Notes under the pieces: model-generated | The model's input: only the letters and a program-made list of their open reading frames with translations | What the model was told of the DNA's origin: nothing | Database searches by the model: none | Made by a program: the position numbers and the translations under genes | Shown here: in pieces, positions 28,521 through 37,781 of the stretch | Position numbering within the stretch: position 1 is the first letter of the stretch | Layout of the letters: every line of letters starts with the position of its first letter | Source of the DNA: Ustilago trichophora | Taxonomy: Eukaryota; Basidiomycota; Ustilaginomycetes; Ustilaginales; Ustilaginaceae | Assembly: GCA_900323505.1 (NCBI GenBank) | Contig: OOIN01000007.1 | Coordinates: 1,054,001-1,118,000, forward strand | Length of the DNA stretch: 64,000 nt | Direction of reading: 5' to 3'

Positions 28521-31500
28521 TCACTGACCCCGGTATCGCTGTTTCTCAAATTCACCCCAAACCCTCTTCAACAACGTCTTCCCGGCACTATCCAACAACC
28601 CGGCCATAGCAGCATCTCTCTGCCTTTGTCCAATCACCTCGCAGATCGTCATCATCCCCACTTCCAACTCTGCCCTCACCTCTGCCGGCACGATCGCGTT
28701 TTGCGCTGTTAAACTCTTCAAGTAGGCGACAAGGATGTAGGTCGCATGCTTGGAGAAGGGTCTTGCTAGCGACTCCGCCTTTGTCATCTCGGCAGAGCGG
28801 GCTTTGAGCGAGACGTTTTTCACCACGAGCAACGAGAGTAGACGCGAGAGGGCGCGCGCCGAATGGGCGGCGGTGAGGGGGGTGACCAGTTCGGGATCCA
28901 GCCAAGCGGGTAGGTCGCGTCGGAGTGCGCGGCGTTGTGTGCCCGACGCTTCAATGCGGGTCTGTGTGGATATAAAGGTGCGGCGCAGGCGGCGGAATAG
29001 CGTGCAAAGGCGGGCGAGCAGCGAGCCCAAGTGCGGGAGGAAGCTCAGCACCAGATCCTGACGCAATCGCATCAACGAACCGAGGGTCGACACGATGCCA
29101 TCGAAAAGCTTTGTTCGCATCGTGTCCAGTTCAGAGCGAGTGAGAGCCAGGATCGAGGGAGATGGTTCGTCCGACATGCTAGGCCCTGTGATGGTAGCAA
29201 ACAGCTGTAGGATGGTACCCATATCCTGCGTCCGGAAGATCATCGCATGGTTGCTGCAGAGCGAATCGAGCGCCAAGACAGAGGCTACCATCGAGCGCAG
29301 ATGGATCCTGCCACCGCACATGTTGGTGCTGGTGAGGATCGATAGCCAGTGCGAGACATGCGTGCGGGCAATCTTAGAAGTCCCTTCTGGTGCACTGCCA
29401 AGGACTAGACCGATGGTGCTGATCAGGGCCGCTGCGTCGCCGTCTATCGCTGCGACTTCCTTTTCGCTAGCAGCTTCGGAATCACTGGCTGTGACAGTGG
29501 AGCGCAACGCAACCAACAGCTGCGAAAGGACGCCGTCGTACGTCTCACCTTCGAGATGCGAGACGATACGCTGTAGTCCATCGGCGACACGTCGCTGCTC
29601 CTGCAGTACAGGCAGGGAGACAATCAGCGCAGAGTACGCCACGCAGGCAGCCAAACAAGACGCTTTACCAGCCTCGGCAGAGATTGCGCGACCGCAGGAA
29701 ACGATGCAGCGAATCAGCTCGAGTCCGGCATCTGCCGCTGTTTTGTAGATCTTCTGCTGTGCACTACCCTGACCCGCATCTGCCTCTACAAAGACGTGAG
29801 CACGACTAAAGACGACGCACAGCGAACCAACGACATCCTTGGTGAGCGTCGCCATCAGTGCCTGGTATTCAGCGCGGTCTGCCCCAGCGTCTCCATGAAC
29901 AGCCAAACTGACCTCTCGAAGATGGTAAAGCGCCACATCGAGCTTTTGCGCTACCTCGCTGGCCGTGACAAGTTTTGCCGAGGTCAAGCTCTTGATCGCC
30001 TCCAAATTCTGCTTGGCCGCAGCTGGATCGCCCTCCCGCGCGACCTCGCCGATAAGCGTAGTGAGCATGTCTTGCGCAGCACGCATCTTGAGCGTGATCC
30101 CAGCCTGCTTGCTCTTCTCTGTGGCTGCTTCTTGTCTGATCTGCTTAGCAGCTTCCACGAGACGTGTTTGGGTGGATGCGTTCTGCTTACTTCGCGCAAG
30201 CAGCACTCGAACGGTAGCATGGAGGGCGAAGAGCGATGCCTGTTCCCAGGCATGTTGCTCTTCACCATCCGTGTTCTTGTTGCTACTGGTCGCCAAGAAG
30301 CCTTGAAGCGAGGCAAAAAGGTCCTCATCCTTGTTATACGACTCGGCAGCATATTCCTGCAGCACTCGAGCAAGAAGGTTGCGAAGCTGCATCCATCTGA
30401 CCACAACCCCCTCGCTGACAGCCTCCTTCTTGTGAGCAGAGACGAGGTCTTTATCGAGCGAGAGCAGATGCTTCAACACGATTGGGCGGATGTTTCTGCT
30501 CACCCACTCAGCTGGAGTGACCCAAAGGGCTGCTGTCACCGCAAGTCGGCGCTTGAGGTTCTCGCCGTTACCGAGCTTTTGGATGATATGTATCATGGTC
30601 TGCTCACGCCACTTAGGTAGTTCGAGGAAGGACGCGTTGCGCAGTGCGGTTGACGTCACGTATCGCATCCCACTCTCCTCTCCATCCTCGCTTGGCTCGG
30701 ACAGAGTGACAAGCGTATCGGCAAGCATTTCGAGCGTCCCAATACCTGCAATGCTCTCGAACAGTGGTGCCCAGCGCGTGACGACCGCCAACCACACCAC
30801 CTGCAACAACTCGGAACCATCTCGGATTCGGTTTGGACAGCCGATCCATTCGCTGATCGAGGCCTTCGATTCGGAGCTAGCCAAAGACGACATGCCTTTG
30901 AGAAGTTCATAGATCACTCCTACATCCTTCGAGAGAAGCTGACAGTACTGTGAGTCCGTCTTGTCGAGGAAGGCATCTCTCTCTGCTCGTTGGAGGAAGC
31001 TCTGCAGGATCTGAAACCTCAGCTGACAAAGCTCCGGGCTGGATTCGCCCAGCGAGAGCAGCTCACGAAGAGAATCGGCCCTTTCGTCGAAAGCTGCTTC
31101 CAGGCACGGCAAGCTCTCGGTCGGAAGCGATCCATCCAGCTTGACCGGCTCCGAGGGATCATACCGCCACTTTTCGGACAGCAGTGCCTGTCTCACCCTC
31201 AATGCAGCCGCTGCTACGCCACATGTTGCTGGCGCTGGGGATGTGCTAGTGGATGCGAGGCACGGTTCAAGGCATGGAAGAACAAGAACGTTGTGCAGCT
31301 CCTCCGCGGCAGCAATCGAACGAGCGCGGAGGTTGGATGCCAAGTTAACGCTCTGCACAATCTGAGCTGCGATCTGGAGTTGTGCGATCAAGGCCTGTGC
31401 GACTTGTCCATGGCTGTCAGACTTGGTTGAGCTGGTGGAGGCCGTGCGCTGACGTTTGGATCTGGGAGTGGCTGGGATACTCGACGAGACCGATTCCAAG

Positions 31501-33359
31501 CCCTGTGCCAAGCCAGTCAGCCGTTGAATCAGGTCTGGCACCTGCATGGGCGTTACATTGTCGCGGCAAAGCTTCCCGAGCTCGGCCAGGAACGTCTGCG
31601 ATGTGAAAACGGACGATGACAAAGAGTCGTCCTTGGTCTTGGCGAGCAGCCCCGCGGCGAGCGGAATGCTGCCGAGCACAGCGTTGACGAGGGCAGGGAT
31701 GGTTCGAAAACGCACATCGAGAGTCGCGACTGCTCGGAAAAAGTCGAGCGCAGCCAGTGTCGAAGCTGGCAACTCTTCCGGCAGCCAGAGTGCCTGCTTT
31801 GAGACCCGTTGCGCGGCGACCAGGGCGAAGATCGAGACCAAGTCGCCCTCCACGACCGACTTTTCGAGTCGCCACAGCGAGGTGAGGCAGGCAAAGTGAT
31901 CAGCGATCTCACTCTGCGCAGATGTGGTACTATCGCTTGCGATTTGGCGCAGCTCAGCGCGAGTGCTGTCAAAGAGCGTGCTGAAAAGCGAACGCCATTC
32001 TTCGTGTTCGTCGCAACCCATAACATAGAGAGCGTTGAGTTCGATACCCTGGAGCAAGCCTTTTCGCGCTGCTGCTCTTTGTGCCTTTTGAGCCTCAGGG
32101 CCAGAAGAGGTGACAAGGAAGGGCAATAGGGGAAAGTACCACTCGCACAGGATTGTCTTGCGGACAAGCGAGAGCTGCGTCTCACGCACCGAGCCCGACG
32201 TAGTGATGCTGGAGCTTGCAATTGAGTTGAGAGCCTCGCTGCGGTTCAGTTTCGTGTAAAGGAGATCGCTGAGCGTTGCTAGAGAGCTCAAAGCCGCTTC
32301 GTTGAGTTGCGCGTCTTGGAGCAGGCTGGTCAGTTGAGCAGCAATGCCGCCGGTGGCAATCTTAGTCTCTTTCCAGCTGGCTGTCCTGGTGACCTCTGCG
32401 CTACGACCGGCTTGCAAGAGCGAGCGCTGAACATCTTCGGTGAACAAAGAATCCGCAGCAACCTGCTTCACCACTTCAAGCAGCAACGAACTTTCCCTAG
32501 CGGTAGCATTGGCATCTGCGGTGCGACTGCTGAGAGTGTGGAGCGCGCGCAAGAGCGACGGTACTGCCGTATTGCAAAAGTGTTGGTGATTTCTCTTGGC
32601 ATTCGAGCCGTACTGGAGAGTGGTGGTCCAAGTGGCTACGATTGATTTGAGAATGGCAAGACCGTTCTGTTGCTCAACGGTGCTTCGTGACTGCCCAAAA
32701 AAGTCGAGCCAAGCCTGAATAACGTCTGTGGCAGCTTCGATGTTGGTAGCTGCTGTCCTTGATGTTGCTGGAGGCAAAAGCTTGACAAGCGAGAGGGATG
32801 CAGTCGCCAAAAGCATTTCGCAATCCTTGGACGGCAGGCTTTGAGCTTGATTCAACTGCCTAACAAAAGCGCCAGTGAGGGTGAGCAGAGGTTGAGTGTT
32901 GGCGAGGTGAGAAAGCCAGCTGCGTTTGGCTGCCTCTGAGAGTTCCGAGTCGGCGCTGATCTGAACTGTTACGATGGCAGAAAGCAGCTCCCATGCCCTA
33001 AGATCGAGTTCTGAGCTGACGGATGGTAGCTTTGGCTGTTGCTGCTTCGACTTGTTCTTGCCCTTGCTGGGAGTGCCAGGAGCCGAGGTTGAAGATGAGG
33101 TCTTCAGCGAGGAACAAAGATGCTCCAGGACCCATTGCGAGAGCAGTTCGGCTTTCTTCGGAACGAAGAAGCTAGCGGAATGCCATGCCTCGAAAGCGAT
33201 GTCAAGTTTGCTGACCCCATTTGCTGGTGGCTGAGGCACACGAAGCGCCTTGACGAGCTGTTCCGAGGTGGTGATGGAGGCAGATGCAAGTGCTGATGCA
33301 GGACTCGAGGATTCACTTGGCCTTGCTGCAGCCGCTCGGCTGCGAGTCGCTGTGGGCAT
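28521..33359 (-). CDS. URB2: Urb2/Npa2-like nucleolar pre-ribosome factor
   Basis: The intronless gene codes for 1612 residues from ATG 33359. The body is a long helical-repeat protein rich in Leu and Ala, and the C-terminal 170 residues carry the conserved Urb2/Npa2 end region (LSLLVVKNVSLKARSAEMTKAESLARPFSKHA, then AYLKSLT and EVRAELEVGMMTICEVIGQRQRDAAMAGLLDSAGKTLLKRVW). Yeast Urb2 (about 1170 residues) joins Urb1, Dbp6, Rsa3 and Nop8 in early 60S assembly. The N-terminus is Ser/Ala-rich and probably disordered; residues about 90-110 are a Lys-rich low-complexity stretch. It is divergent from the bL36m gene over 483 bases, so a shared promoter for two ribosome-related genes is possible. Confidence 0.87.
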   Translation of the reverse strand: MPTATRSRAAAARPSESSSPASALASASITTSEQLVKALRVPQPPANGVSKLDIAFEAWHSASFFVPKKAELLSQWVLEHLCSSLKTSSSTSAPGTPSKGKNKSKQQQPKLPSVSSELDLRAWELLSAIVTVQISADSELSEAAKRSWLSHLANTQPLLTLTGAFVRQLNQAQSLPSKDCEMLLATASLSLVKLLPPATSRTAATNIEAATDVIQAWLDFFGQSRSTVEQQNGLAILKSIVATWTTTLQYGSNAKRNHQHFCNTAVPSLLRALHTLSSRTADANATARESSLLLEVVKQVAADSLFTEDVQRSLLQAGRSAEVTRTASWKETKIATGGIAAQLTSLLQDAQLNEAALSSLATLSDLLYTKLNRSEALNSIASSSITTSGSVRETQLSLVRKTILCEWYFPLLPFLVTSSGPEAQKAQRAAARKGLLQGIELNALYVMGCDEHEEWRSLFSTLFDSTRAELRQIASDSTTSAQSEIADHFACLTSLWRLEKSVVEGDLVSIFALVAAQRVSKQALWLPEELPASTLAALDFFRAVATLDVRFRTIPALVNAVLGSIPLAAGLLAKTKDDSLSSSVFTSQTFLAELGKLCRDNVTPMQVPDLIQRLTGLAQGLESVSSSIPATPRSKRQRTASTSSTKSDSHGQVAQALIAQLQIAAQIVQSVNLASNLRARSIAAAEELHNVLVLPCLEPCLASTSTSPAPATCGVAAAALRVRQALLSEKWRYDPSEPVKLDGSLPTESLPCLEAAFDERADSLRELLSLGESSPELCQLRFQILQSFLQRAERDAFLDKTDSQYCQLLSKDVGVIYELLKGMSSLASSESKASISEWIGCPNRIRDGSELLQVVWLAVVTRWAPLFESIAGIGTLEMLADTLVTLSEPSEDGEESGMRYVTSTALRNASFLELPKWREQTMIHIIQKLGNGENLKRRLAVTAALWVTPAEWVSRNIRPIVLKHLLSLDKDLVSAHKKEAVSEGVVVRWMQLRNLLARVLQEYAAESYNKDEDLFASLQGFLATSSNKNTDGEEQHAWEQASLFALHATVRVLLARSKQNASTQTRLVEAAKQIRQEAATEKSKQAGITLKMRAAQDMLTTLIGEVAREGDPAAAKQNLEAIKSLTSAKLVTASEVAQKLDVALYHLREVSLAVHGDAGADRAEYQALMATLTKDVVGSLCVVFSRAHVFVEADAGQGSAQQKIYKTAADAGLELIRCIVSCGRAISAEAGKASCLAACVAYSALIVSLPVLQEQRRVADGLQRIVSHLEGETYDGVLSQLLVALRSTVTASDSEAASEKEVAAIDGDAAALISTIGLVLGSAPEGTSKIARTHVSHWLSILTSTNMCGGRIHLRSMVASVLALDSLCSNHAMIFRTQDMGTILQLFATITGPSMSDEPSPSILALTRSELDTMRTKLFDGIVSTLGSLMRLRQDLVLSFLPHLGSLLARLCTLFRRLRRTFISTQTRIEASGTQRRALRRDLPAWLDPELVTPLTAAHSARALSRLLSLLVVKNVSLKARSAEMTKAESLARPFSKHATYILVAYLKSLTAQNAIVPAEVRAELEVGMMTICEVIGQRQRDAAMAGLLDSAGKTLLKRVWGEFEKQRYRGQ

Positions 33360-33842
33360 GTCCTTTTCTAGTCTTTTCCCCCGTTCTAACGGGAGCAGTG
33401 ACAGACTTATAGGACGAGAGGGCTCGAGGTATAGAGACGATGAGGAGGTGGTACAAGTAGTTGAGGAAAAGGCCTTGAAGTGTGGAGGAGAGGAGCTCTA
33501 CAAAATCCTCGAATTTCGGCCAAAAAAAGCTGCGGTCCGTGGGCAGCATACGAGTCGGACCCTGGCGAAACGCTCTCTTTTCTGCCCTTTTTTTTTTTGT
33601 TTTTGTTTTTGTTTTTTTTTTTTTTTTTTCTTGGAAGTGTGTGAAATTTCTTAGGGTTGCGAGGTGCAATTCTTCTTATCGCCCGAAAAAGAGGATCTTT
33701 CGAGCTTGTTCAATTCAAGGTTTTCCAAAGCCTCAGCAACCACCATCTCGCTTTCATCATCACCATCGCGACCAATCTCGAAGATCATCACTTCAATTCC
33801 AACCTACAATCTGCACAAACTGCACCAGTACAGCACGACAAC
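33360..33842. promoter_or_regulatory. Divergent promoter between URB2 and bL36m
   Basis: This short interval must serve both genes. It contains a T-rich tract on the plus strand at about 33589-33630 (runs of T broken by single G). Poly(dA:dT) tracts often mark nucleosome-free promoters, so it is a plausible shared element; that is inference. Confidence 0.5.
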
Positions 33843-34303
33843 ATGTTCTTTGCAGGCTTCCGTGTCGTCTCCAAACAGCCATTGCGCAATGCTCTCGCTG
33901 CCATCGCCCCAACACAGGCCCGATTCTGCTCCTCCTCCTCTTCTTCCACACTGCTCAAGGCCGCTGCACCAAAGTCCCTGGCATCGTCTAGCCGCATCTC
34001 AGCACCAGCAGCGCAAAGCTCTTCGGCGGTGGTCAAGTCGTTGGAACACCAGCAGAGGGGTATGAAGGTCCGTTCATCCGTCAAAAAGTTCTGCGACGGC
34101 TGCTCGGTCGTTCGCCGCAAAGGTAGACTTTATGTGATCTGCAGCAAGGATCCCAAGCACAAGCAGGTAAGTTTTCCTGATTTCCGGAACAGCTCATTGT
34201 TGCGCTGTGGTATACATCTTTCTTCAGAAGGCTGCAAGAAAGTGTTGGCTCACACATCACACATCGTATCACTTTGCTTTTGCTGTTACAGCGCCAGGGA
34301 TAA
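33843..34303 (+). CDS. Mitochondrial large-subunit ribosomal protein bL36m
   Basis: Exon 1 is 33843-34166, the intron 34167-34291 (GTAAGT...ACAG) and exon 2 34292-34303, which codes only for Arg-Gln-Gly and the stop. The 111-residue product has a mitochondrial-type leader (basic, hydroxylated, no acids: [20 protein letters not shown]) of about 70 residues, then the complete bL36 domain: [26 protein letters not shown] and KHKQRQG. The zinc-ribbon ligands (C-x2-C, C, H) are all present. It is the counterpart of yeast Rtc6. Joining the exons restores the universal bL36 ending HKQRQG, which is strong support for this tiny last exon. Confidence 0.95.
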
Positions 34304-34537
34304 GGACCTCAACCTGTTCACCCCAAGCCTCGCCAACACACCTTGTCATGCCTTTTCTTTGTATTTGTACCGAACCATCTCTCACTGCAACCATCTCAAC
34401 TCAGCAGCCTTTCAAACGCACATATTTTGCCCGCGCACATTGCACGACCTTGAGCGTCGATTGAGGGATGCATTGTCGACAAGACCTCAAAGTACAAAGT
34501 GCTTCGTCCGATTGACACAGCACAACTAAGTCAGAAA

Positions 34538-35961
34538 TCAGTTGATTGCAGGCTTGGCCTCCTCCTGTTGCTTGATCAGCTGCTCAATCTCCCTGATCTC
34601 CAACTCGACATCCGCCATCCTCTGATTGACCCCGCTCAAGCGTTCCTTGAGCTTGGTCTCGTACTCTTCGTCAGAGACGCTTCGGATCGGCATCACGTTC
34701 TTGACCTTGTTGAGCCACGACTTTCCTTCCTTTCCTTGACCCGCCTCTTCTTCAATGTGAGCTTTCGGTTCGATATCGACCAGTGGTGCAGCAGCTTGGG
34801 ACGCTGAGACAGCAGCATCGCTGCCGTTGGATGAAGACAAACCTTCTGGCACTGGCAGAGCCCTTGGCGAGGGTCGAATGATCGCATCCCTAACGATCCT
34901 CGCTTCGTTTCCGGCCAGCTGCAGTCCTGTGCAAGCTACGCCGAACGTCACAAGCCCCTTATGAATCGCCTGTGGGCCGCGTGCGAAGGCGGCAGTACCG
35001 GCGCCTACGACGGCACCCGCCAACCCCGATGCGAGAAGATTATGGGTGTGTCGGTTGCGGGTCACCGTGCGCAGTCTCATGTGACGGTTGGCCGGATCAG
35101 GACCGCTTGAAGTACGGTTGAGTATGGGGCTCATCACGTATTCGCGCACCGCAAAGAAGGGGAAGGCGAAAGCAAAGGAGGAGAATGCCATTCGGGTGCC
35201 CAGTACCGTTCCTGCGCCTTGACGGCCTCGCAGGACTCCATAGATCGAACCGCCTACTCCACCAGCGAGAGCCGCAAGAAGAGAGCCTTTGACCACTTGG
35301 ATGGGGGCATCCGATTCCAGTTGATATCCAGAAGACGGTTCCTCGAGGACAGAAAGAATGCCATATCCTCGCTTGGCGCCAGAGTTGCGACGGTCAGTGG
35401 ATGCGGCGGGATCGTCAAGAAATTCGTTGTTGCCCCATCCGCTGGACTGCGGCGAGAAGGTGGCGGGGGATGACCAGCGTGGGTCGTCTTCAGCGCCAGA
35501 CAGAGTCATCACTGACTCTTCTCTGTTGCTACCACGAGGAGAAGGGGCGGGGCGAGGGTTGTATGAGGGGGAGTTGCTGCTTCGTCCCCGTTGGGCTTGT
35601 GTAGGCTGGGTGTCATAAGATGCGGATGGGTCGTCCGAGTTGGCAGTCTGCTCAGCTCGAGAGGCGGCAGAGCGGCTGTAAGCGGTGCGAGCATTGTCTT
35701 GACGAATGCGCTCCCACTTGCTTGGCTCGACGCCGCGTTCGCCTCGGAGCTGAGCCCATCGTGTGCCTGGACCCGTGCCATCGGGCGGTCCATTCGCGGC
35801 AGAAGTCTCTGTAGATCCGCTCTTGCTTCGCGCGCCAGCAGAGGGCTGTGCAGTAGAGAACGAGTTGAACGAGTCCGATGATGTTGCGCCACGGGCATTG
35901 CCGTTGCTGTCAAATCCGCCGTAGCCCTGTGCCGCTTGCTCCCCTCCCCATCCTTCTTGCT

Positions 35962-35992
<31 letters not shown>

Positions 35993-36469
35993 TTGTTGTT
36001 GCTGCTGCTCGAAGTCCGATTCTCCATTCAACCCCTTGGGCGGGGCTACTCCAACCTGAGGCCTCTTGCCTTGCCGTTGTTCCTCAATCGCGCCCGCCAG
36101 CACCCTCCTCAAGTGCTGTGGATCTTCTACGTCCTTTAACACATCCTTGCTAAGCAAGATCCCAATTGGCATGGTTAAGAATGACCCACCGAGTCCACCA
36201 ACCACACTCCATCCGAGCTTCGACAGCATTCTCGGCGGAGGCTTGCGTCGTGAGAGCAGCACGTAGGTCCCAGCAGCACCCAACATCCAACCACCGTACT
36301 TGGTCGTATCGACATTGCGCTTGATCGTTTTCAGCGCTGCCAGCTCGCGCTGTGTGAGTTGCTTTTCGGATTCGGTACCTGCTAGACCGGGGAGACGGGT
36401 GCTGTTTGGATTGTTGTTGGGGTTCGAGGGGCGGCCCGAGCCAAAGCTGCCGGATGATCCGCTGTCCAT
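34538..36469 (-). CDS. Mitochondrial-type membrane protein with Tim17-like region
   Basis: From the ATG at 36469 the product has 643 residues; the frame stays open for 40 more codons up to 36589 (see findings). Residues about 50-130 hold two weak hydrophobic segments (GGWMLGAAGTYVLL, GWSVVGGLGGSFLTMPIGILL). A long disordered stretch (about 150-400) includes a polyGln run. Residues about 400-560 hold four likely membrane segments with the Gly-rich pattern of the Tim17/22/23 family: LLAALAGGVGGSIYGVLRG, MAFSSFAFAFPFFAVREYV, LLASGLAGAVVGAGTAAFARGP and KGLVTFGVACTGLQLA. The C-terminus is a charged coiled coil (about 595-635). The RGPxAIxxG motif is typical of that family, so I infer an inner-membrane translocase or assembly factor; homology is not proven. 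Confidence 0.65.
35957..36009. repeat. Gln-codon repeat (CTG/TTG)
   Basis: A run of CTG and TTG triplets on the plus strand encodes polyGln in the minus-strand gene. Confidence 0.9.
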
Positions 36470-37219
36470 CGTGAAGTTGGGAAGGCCAACGTTGATGGAT
36501 GTTTGATGAAAAATGCGATTGCTCGCTTCAGAGAGTGTACTTCGTAGCAATGCTGAGCGAGATGGTGAAGACAGAAGTCGCACTGTCAAGAGGTGTAAGG
36601 GTCTGAGTCAGGTGTGATTCGGGAGCTCGAGCCAAGTCAAACTTGACGAGCAGCGGCTCTTCTCTTTGCGTCAGCGACCAGCTTGGAAGAAGCAGTGGCA
36701 AGCCTTCTCTAAAAATGGCTACAGAGGTGGAGGAGGTTTTTCTTTCAAAATTGTTAGACTGACAGCTTGTTGTTCAACGGCCGAGTGGAAAAATGCAAAA
36801 GCAAGGCTGATTCACCATCGACGTCGATGTCGCGCACTTTGACGTGACAGACGAAGCCATCATCAGTCAGAAGGGCAATCTTTGCGTCCTTCTGCTTGTG
36901 CGCATGTCACGAGCTTTGTGATGAAATGTACGTGGTTCGCGCATGCGCTGGTTTGCAAATCTCTGGCTCCGGTGGGGTCGCATGAGAGGGCGGCACAACA
37001 GAGGTGTGTGTGCGAAGAGGACTGTTGGAAGATCCTTTGACAATGTCCAGACTGACACGGATTGCGTAACCAACGTGTGAGCCTTGACCTCTAGCTGCAC
37101 TTCTGAGCTGGGTCCTCTTCGGACACATATATAGCAGGACAACTCTGGAGTGGTCACCTTTCTATCTCCCAACACACTCATCCATACCGAATCATTTGAC
37201 GGCGTATATTACCTCCAAA
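36470..37219. other. Divergent intergenic region
   Basis: Bases 36470-36589 are open in the frame of the minus-strand gene and resemble a presequence. The rest holds the promoters of both flanking genes. On the minus strand CCTGAC is followed by a pyrimidine-rich stretch and TTGACAG ending at about 36586, which looks like the 3' end of an intron. Confidence 0.5.
37126..37135 (+). promoter_or_regulatory. TATA box of the small hydrophilic protein gene
   Basis: CATATATAGC lies about 85 bases before the ATG at 37220. This is one of the clearest TATA elements in the window and would fit an inducible gene. Confidence 0.55.
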
Positions 37220-37620
37220 ATGGGATCCAAGACCACAGACCAGAGCTTCAAGAAGACTCACCAAGTCGTAGGCGCTAACGGTAACGATCTCGTCGATAAC
37301 CTCAATGAGAAGATCATGAAGGAGGCTCCTGGCCACGATGGCGTAAGTACAAACCCTATCTCTCTCACCACCCTCACAAAGCCTTCTAGTTTGTCATCAT
37401 CTGCACCGTACTGACATATCCGTTTTTCCTTGGTGATGTCTCGGTACGGTCTCGGCAGAATGTGGCTCTGGAGCAGTCGGGACAGCAAAGATCGCATAAC
37501 GAACAGATCGAGCGTGATCTGGAGCACAAGGGCTATTCGACCCGTCAAAGCGACGAAGAGGCCGAGGCCGACGCTGAGCTCAAGAAGAAGCTCGACAAGC
37601 GTGGCAACGAGGCTCAGTAG
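37220..37620 (+). CDS. 94-residue hydrophilic, probably disordered protein
   Basis: Exon 1 is 37220-37342 (41 codons, GTAAGT donor); exon 2 is 37459-37620 after CGGCAG, phase 0. The product begins MGSKTTDQSFKKTHQVVG and is rich in Gly, Asn, Gln, Glu, Asp and Lys, with almost no hydrophobic residues and no Cys or Trp. About one residue in ten is Gly. That composition meets the usual description of hydrophilins and LEA-like stress proteins; together with a TATA box this suggests a stress-induced protectant. I know of no enzymatic motif in it. Function is inferred from composition only. Confidence 0.7.
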
Positions 37621-37781
37621 ATACCCTATGCAGCTCACGTCTAGAAATACAATCATCGGCTCCTGAGCATTCCGTAGAAGCATGTGCGTCGGTCTGTGGG
37701 ACTCTACCGATTGATGCAACAAGGATATTGGTGTATTGCTAGGAGACGGTATGGTGACGGTGATGGTGATGGTGCGAAGTG

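Noticed and set aside
36867..37181. Minus-strand frame of 104 codons in the divergent promoter
   Set aside because: It overlaps the TATA box and promoter of the small hydrophilic protein gene and has no motif.
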